Origin: Lewinellaceae bacterium
Lineage (GTDB): Bacteria > Bacteroidota > Bacteroidia > Chitinophagales > Saprospiraceae
NCBI GenBank assembly: GCA_020636095.1
Contig: JACJYN010000002.1
Span: forward strand, 1,364,001-1,428,000
DNA: 64,000 nt
Reading direction: 5' to 3'
Positions within the stretch are counted from its first letter, which is position 1; each line of letters opens with the position of its first letter. Under the pieces are notes generated by a model. The model saw only the letters and a program-made list of their open reading frames with translations, was not told the origin of the DNA and ran no database searches. A program made the position numbers and the translations under genes. Below, in pieces: positions 60,987-64,000 of this stretch.

Positions 60987-61319
60987 AGGGTTGGCTAAAA
61001 TTTCAAAATTGGAGTCCTCATAGTTGGTAAACAGAGAGCAATAATAAGAAGAATTTTGTTAAAACAATAGTATTTTTCATATAGAACTATACCAAAAATA
61101 GCTGAAACCACAAAATAAACGCGAAGGGATTCGTTATGCGTCTTTGCGCTTTTCTCGATACAGCAAGGGACGCAGCCCGATAAAATCCGGGATGGATGGA
61201 TTCGCCGCCCACCTCTTTGGAGGCAGGTAGAAAGAGCGCACAGGGCGGGCAGAAAAGGGCCAACCCGGCGACTCCATCAGGGCCCACAGGGGAATCACGA
61301 GGCGACGAATCACGCGCTC
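60987..61319. other. Intergenic region, nothing recognised
   Basis: 333 bases between two minus-strand genes. The left third is AT-rich and probably holds the Gfo/Idh promoter (no clear TAnnTTTG box found). The right two thirds are GC-richer, with a loose inverted pair (GGGATTCGT near 61127 and ACGAATCAC near 61303). No open frame looks coded. Confidence 0.5.
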
Positions 61320-62609
61320 TTAAGCAGCCCCCTTCCCCATCACCTCCCGGCGCCGTTCCTCCAGCTTATGCCGGTATAAGAACAGGCCTCCGAAAGCAAG
61401 GGTTAAAAAAACGGGAATGATAGCCATACGGCTCAGGATGGCCGGCCCGGCCAGCACCTGGGCATGGGCATAGGCCACCGCTTCTTTTGACCCTTCTTCA
61501 GCCGCTTTAAAAACAGCCATATCAGCGCCTTCCGGCAGAGCGGCCACCAGAGCGGCATCGTACACTTCACCGATGACCGGCAAAAAGAGAGAGGTAGCGA
61601 ACATGCCGGCGGCCCCCATCACCGCCAGCCCTACCGCGCCGGAACGGGGAAGGTATTCCGATACAAACCCCAGCATGGTCGGCCAGAAGTAGGTCACCCC
61701 AACGGCAAACAGGCCGGCGGCGGCAAAGCTGGCCACTGCCCCGTTGGCTGCACTGAGCGCAAAGAGACCCAGCCCCGCCAGAATGGACGAAATGAGCAAA
61801 ACGCCCGGAGGAGACATCCGGTGCACCACCGGCCCGGCCATCGACCGGCCAAAGGCCATGATACCGCTGATGAAGACCAGCAGGAGGATTGCATTGTCCG
61901 AAACATTATCCAGCAACACAGCGATCCACTGATTGGTGCCCAGCTCGGTGATCGCCGTCCCAAACATACAGACGATCATAAAGAGGAACAGGGGGGAAAG
62001 GATAGCGCGATACATATCCGTGGTGCTGACGCCCTCCGCCACCCGCTCGGTAACCGGGAATTTCTGGCCGATGAACAGGTAGGCATAGGCTACGGCCGGC
62101 AGCAGCATCGTCGCCATCTGTACCTGCCAGTTCCACCCGATCTGATTCATGAAGTAAACGACCAGCCCGCCGATGACCAGCCCGCCGGGGAACCAGATAT
62201 GGAAGTGGTTGAGTTTGGTTGTCTTATTCTCGGGGTACATACTGGCAATGAGTGGATTACAGGCCGCCTCCACCGTCCCGTTGGCGATGCCGATGAGCAG
62301 GGTGGAAAAATAAAGCGTCCAGAACCCGCCCGCAAAAATGGTTAGCAGGATACCGGCAATGTGGCAGAAAAAGGCCAGCCACATCAACCGCCCCATGCCA
62401 ATGACATCGACCAGCATGCCGCCGACGATCACGGCCAGTGGAAAACCCCAGAAAGCCGTGCCGGCGATCCAGCCCAGTTGCTGGTTGTTCAATCCAAATT
62501 GTATGCCCAGGGGCTCCAGCATGCCTGCCCGAATGGCAAAGGTCATGGAAGTGACCGTCAGCGCTACACAGCTGGCGATAAACAAGCGGTCTCGGTTGAT
62601 GTCTTGCAT
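61320..62609 (-). CDS. MFS transporter
   Basis: 429 residues from ATG 62609 (MQDINRDRLFIASC). Twelve transmembrane segments. N-half signatures: GLNNQQLGWIAGTAFWGFPLAVIVGGMLVD and VEAACNPLIASMYPENKTTKLN, typical of the FucP/sugar-acid type MFS of Bacteroidota. A loop of about 35 residues (EVYDAALVAALPEGADMAVF) interrupts helices 10 and 11. The substrate is probably a sugar or sugar-derived acid because of the genes on both sides. A longer frame from 62651 adds a low-complexity Asn/Gln stretch and is not preferred. Confidence 0.9.
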   Translation of the reverse strand: MQDINRDRLFIASCVALTVTSMTFAIRAGMLEPLGIQFGLNNQQLGWIAGTAFWGFPLAVIVGGMLVDVIGMGRLMWLAFFCHIAGILLTIFAGGFWTLYFSTLLIGIANGTVEAACNPLIASMYPENKTTKLNHFHIWFPGGLVIGGLVVYFMNQIGWNWQVQMATMLLPAVAYAYLFIGQKFPVTERVAEGVSTTDMYRAILSPLFLFMIVCMFGTAITELGTNQWIAVLLDNVSDNAILLLVFISGIMAFGRSMAGPVVHRMSPPGVLLISSILAGLGLFALSAANGAVASFAAAGLFAVGVTYFWPTMLGFVSEYLPRSGAVGLAVMGAAGMFATSLFLPVIGEVYDAALVAALPEGADMAVFKAAEEGSKEAVAYAHAQVLAGPAILSRMAIIPVFLTLAFGGLFLYRHKLEERRREVMGKGAA

Positions 62610-62643
62610 AATGTTTTTTTTGTTCGTTGGTTGTTGTTCGTTG

Positions 62644-64000
62644 TTATTCAAACTCCCTGATCTTAATATTCCTGAACCACACTATTGCATCATTGTGGTC
62701 CTGCAGGCAAATGCGCCCCTTTCGGGCTTTGCCGAAATCGGGCATATCCCTGAACTTGCTGTTCCGGATCATACGCTCCCATTCGCCGGTGAACATTTCA
62801 AAGTCCACCACCCGGCGGCCGTTGAGCCAGAACTGGCTTTTCCCGTCCCGGATGATAATGCGCACCTTATTCCATTCTCCTGAAGGCTTTACGGTTTCGT
62901 ACTTTACCGGGACCAAATCGTACAAGCAACTGGCGCGGTGGCTCTCGAAGCGGGCGTCGGGATGGCAGGTGTTGTCGATGATCTGCATCTCCGGGCCGGT
63001 CTGCCAGGGGTAGTCATACTGCTCGGCTTCAATTACATTAAACATGACGCCGCTATTGCCGCAGGGGCTGATCTTCCACTCCAGCCGCAGTTCGTAATTT
63101 TCATACTCCCGGTCCGTGACCAGGTCGCCGCCATCTTCCGGCCGCAGGCTGCCATCCGGTTGGCGGACGGCATTGATCTTGAGGGCGCCGTCTTCGATGA
63201 TCCAGCTGGAACCGGGGTTTTTCTTTTTCCAGCTGTGCCATCCATTGGTCGTCTGTCCATCGAAGAGCAGTTTCCAGCCAGCCGCCTCTTCGGCTTCGGT
63301 GAGTGTATTGAGCAGAAGGGGCGCCTTGTTTTCAGCAACGAGGCCAGGCGTTCCTTCAGGGATATTATTCAGGGTGTACCAGGCCTCGGTAGACCAGAGT
63401 TCGCGGCCTTCGGCGCTGATCCAGTCGCTGGGCAGGCGCAGGTATAGAACGTGGCCAGGCTTCATGCCTGCCAGTTCCAGAAAGACGCGGCGCCTGTCCG
63501 CCGACACGCTGGCAGAGCGCACCGGCAGCCTTTCCAAATCTTTTTTGGGGCCGCCGTATTCATGGGTCGGCAGGTACCACCATTGCTGAACGGTATAGGC
63601 GGCCGGATTCCAGCCGGCGCCAGGTTCCAGCGGCTCGGTAAATTCAATTTCCACCCCATTGGTACGGGCGCGGACGGCCAGCATTTCAAAAGCGGGCTGC
63701 CCGTTGTATTTCAGGCGTTGCAGGCCGTACCAGTTGCCGCCGGTATGTTGCCAGTTGCCACTGGAGCCAATCCCGCCGATGTAGAGGGCGCTGTCGGGGC
63801 CCCAAACCAGCCGGTTGACCCCGGCTTCCAGCCCCTGGATGAAGCGGAAAACGCACCCCTGGTATTCGCCCTTCACTTTTTCCACAAATACCCGTTTGAC
63901 CCCACCGTGGGTCACTTCTCCGTGGATCATTTGGCCCTGGTAAGGGCCATCGTTGAGGACAGACGGCGTGGTGGGAGAGTTGCCGATCTCATCCTGCGGC
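62644..64000 (-). CDS. DUF1080 (3-keto-disaccharide hydrolase-like) protein, N-terminus outside window
   Basis: The frame is open to the right window edge (upstream of the ATG at 63930 it continues as DEIGNSPTTPSVLNDGPYQG), so about 452 C-terminal residues are seen. The last 210 residues are the DUF1080 / 3-keto-disaccharide hydrolase jelly roll: GWKLLFDGQTTNGWHSWKKK, WIIEDGALKIN, YENYELRLEWKISPCGNSGVMFN, WNKVRIIIRDGKSQFWLNGRRV. The part before (GLEAGVNRLVWGPDSALYIGG, GLQRLKYNG) looks like the end of a sorbosone/glucose-dehydrogenase-type propeller. The multidomain type is exported in relatives. It lies 34 bases upstream of the MFS gene, so they are likely co-transcribed. Confidence 0.9.
   Translation of the reverse strand, partial: PQDEIGNSPTTPSVLNDGPYQGQMIHGEVTHGGVKRVFVEKVKGEYQGCVFRFIQGLEAGVNRLVWGPDSALYIGGIGSSGNWQHTGGNWYGLQRLKYNGQPAFEMLAVRARTNGVEIEFTEPLEPGAGWNPAAYTVQQWWYLPTHEYGGPKKDLERLPVRSASVSADRRRVFLELAGMKPGHVLYLRLPSDWISAEGRELWSTEAWYTLNNIPEGTPGLVAENKAPLLLNTLTEAEEAAGWKLLFDGQTTNGWHSWKKKNPGSSWIIEDGALKINAVRQPDGSLRPEDGGDLVTDREYENYELRLEWKISPCGNSGVMFNVIEAEQYDYPWQTGPEMQIIDNTCHPDARFESHRASCLYDLVPVKYETVKPSGEWNKVRIIIRDGKSQFWLNGRRVVDFEMFTGEWERMIRNSKFRDMPDFGKARKGRICLQDHNDAIVWFRNIKIREFE

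Noticed and set aside
60987..61319. Possible tRNA or small RNA in the gap
   Set aside because: No cloverleaf, no terminator and no promoter box could be traced.

Overview
The window looks like a chromosomal piece of a free-living member of the Bacteroidota, most likely of the Saprospiria (Lewinella / Phaeodactylibacter / Haliscomenobacter type). The evidence is type IX secretion sorting domains of both classes (CHU_C type B at 4.8-5.7 kb; Por_Secre_tail type A at 52.9 and 57.7 kb), TonB-dependent receptors with N-terminal carboxypeptidase-like domains, a DUF4249 lipoprotein beside one of them, TAnnTTTG-type -7 boxes, and a high-GC coding style. No rRNA, tRNA, CRISPR array, intact transposase or prophage was seen. 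The placement is by inspection only.

Layout. 0-5.7 kb: C-terminal part of an outer-membrane barrel-like protein, a 1.4-kb array of 27 units of 52 bp, a TraB/GumN protein, a small membrane protein and a T9SS type B secreted protein. 5.7-10 kb: a stress cluster (three universal stress proteins, a CBS-pair protein, a small conserved protein) whose three promoters each carry two Crp/Fnr-like palindromes exactly 22 bp apart. 10-19 kb: MsbA-like ABC exporter, lipoprotein, accC, accB, efp, fabH, a Na+/solute symporter, thioredoxin and an FKBP isomerase. 19-24.5 kb: DUF4249 lipoprotein plus TonB receptor, and a CNNM/CorC-like membrane protein. 24.5-29 kb: epimerase plus a four-subunit Na+-pumping methylmalonyl-CoA decarboxylase operon, followed at once by a second array (13 units of 49 bp). 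29.6-32.2 kb: Uma2-family protein, DUF4349 lipoprotein, an unrecognised conserved protein and a cupin. 32.3-36.7 kb: sugar porter, two-part mannose-6-phosphate isomerase and a membrane-bound AraC regulator. 36.9-42 kb: small secreted or unknown proteins, a GluR0-like ligand-gated channel and a frameshifted propeller/GAF gene. 42.4-48.8 kb: multi-PAS histidine kinase, RNA/DNA-processing exonuclease with its partner ATP-dependent ligase, and a GNAT-like protein. 49-64 kb: TonB receptor, sugar isomerase/epimerase, two related T9SS type A proteins, Gfo/Idh/MocA oxidoreductase, MFS transporter and a DUF1080 protein cut by the window end; the last set resembles a 3-keto-sugar catabolic route.

What stands out is the intergenic DNA. 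Several repeat families sit just 3' of stop codons: TTCGNNN heptads (built into the 52-bp and 49-bp arrays and found loose at 3.4, 15.3 and 19.2 kb), a TATTGCCATATTGTTATA family, MITE-like elements with an AAGGTTGGAC end (one inserted in frame in a signal-peptide region), a 166-bp element with perfect 21-bp terminal inverted repeats, and simple 8-bp and 16-bp tandem arrays between the two T9SS genes. Together with the double-palindrome stress regulon these are the best candidates for undescribed biology here.
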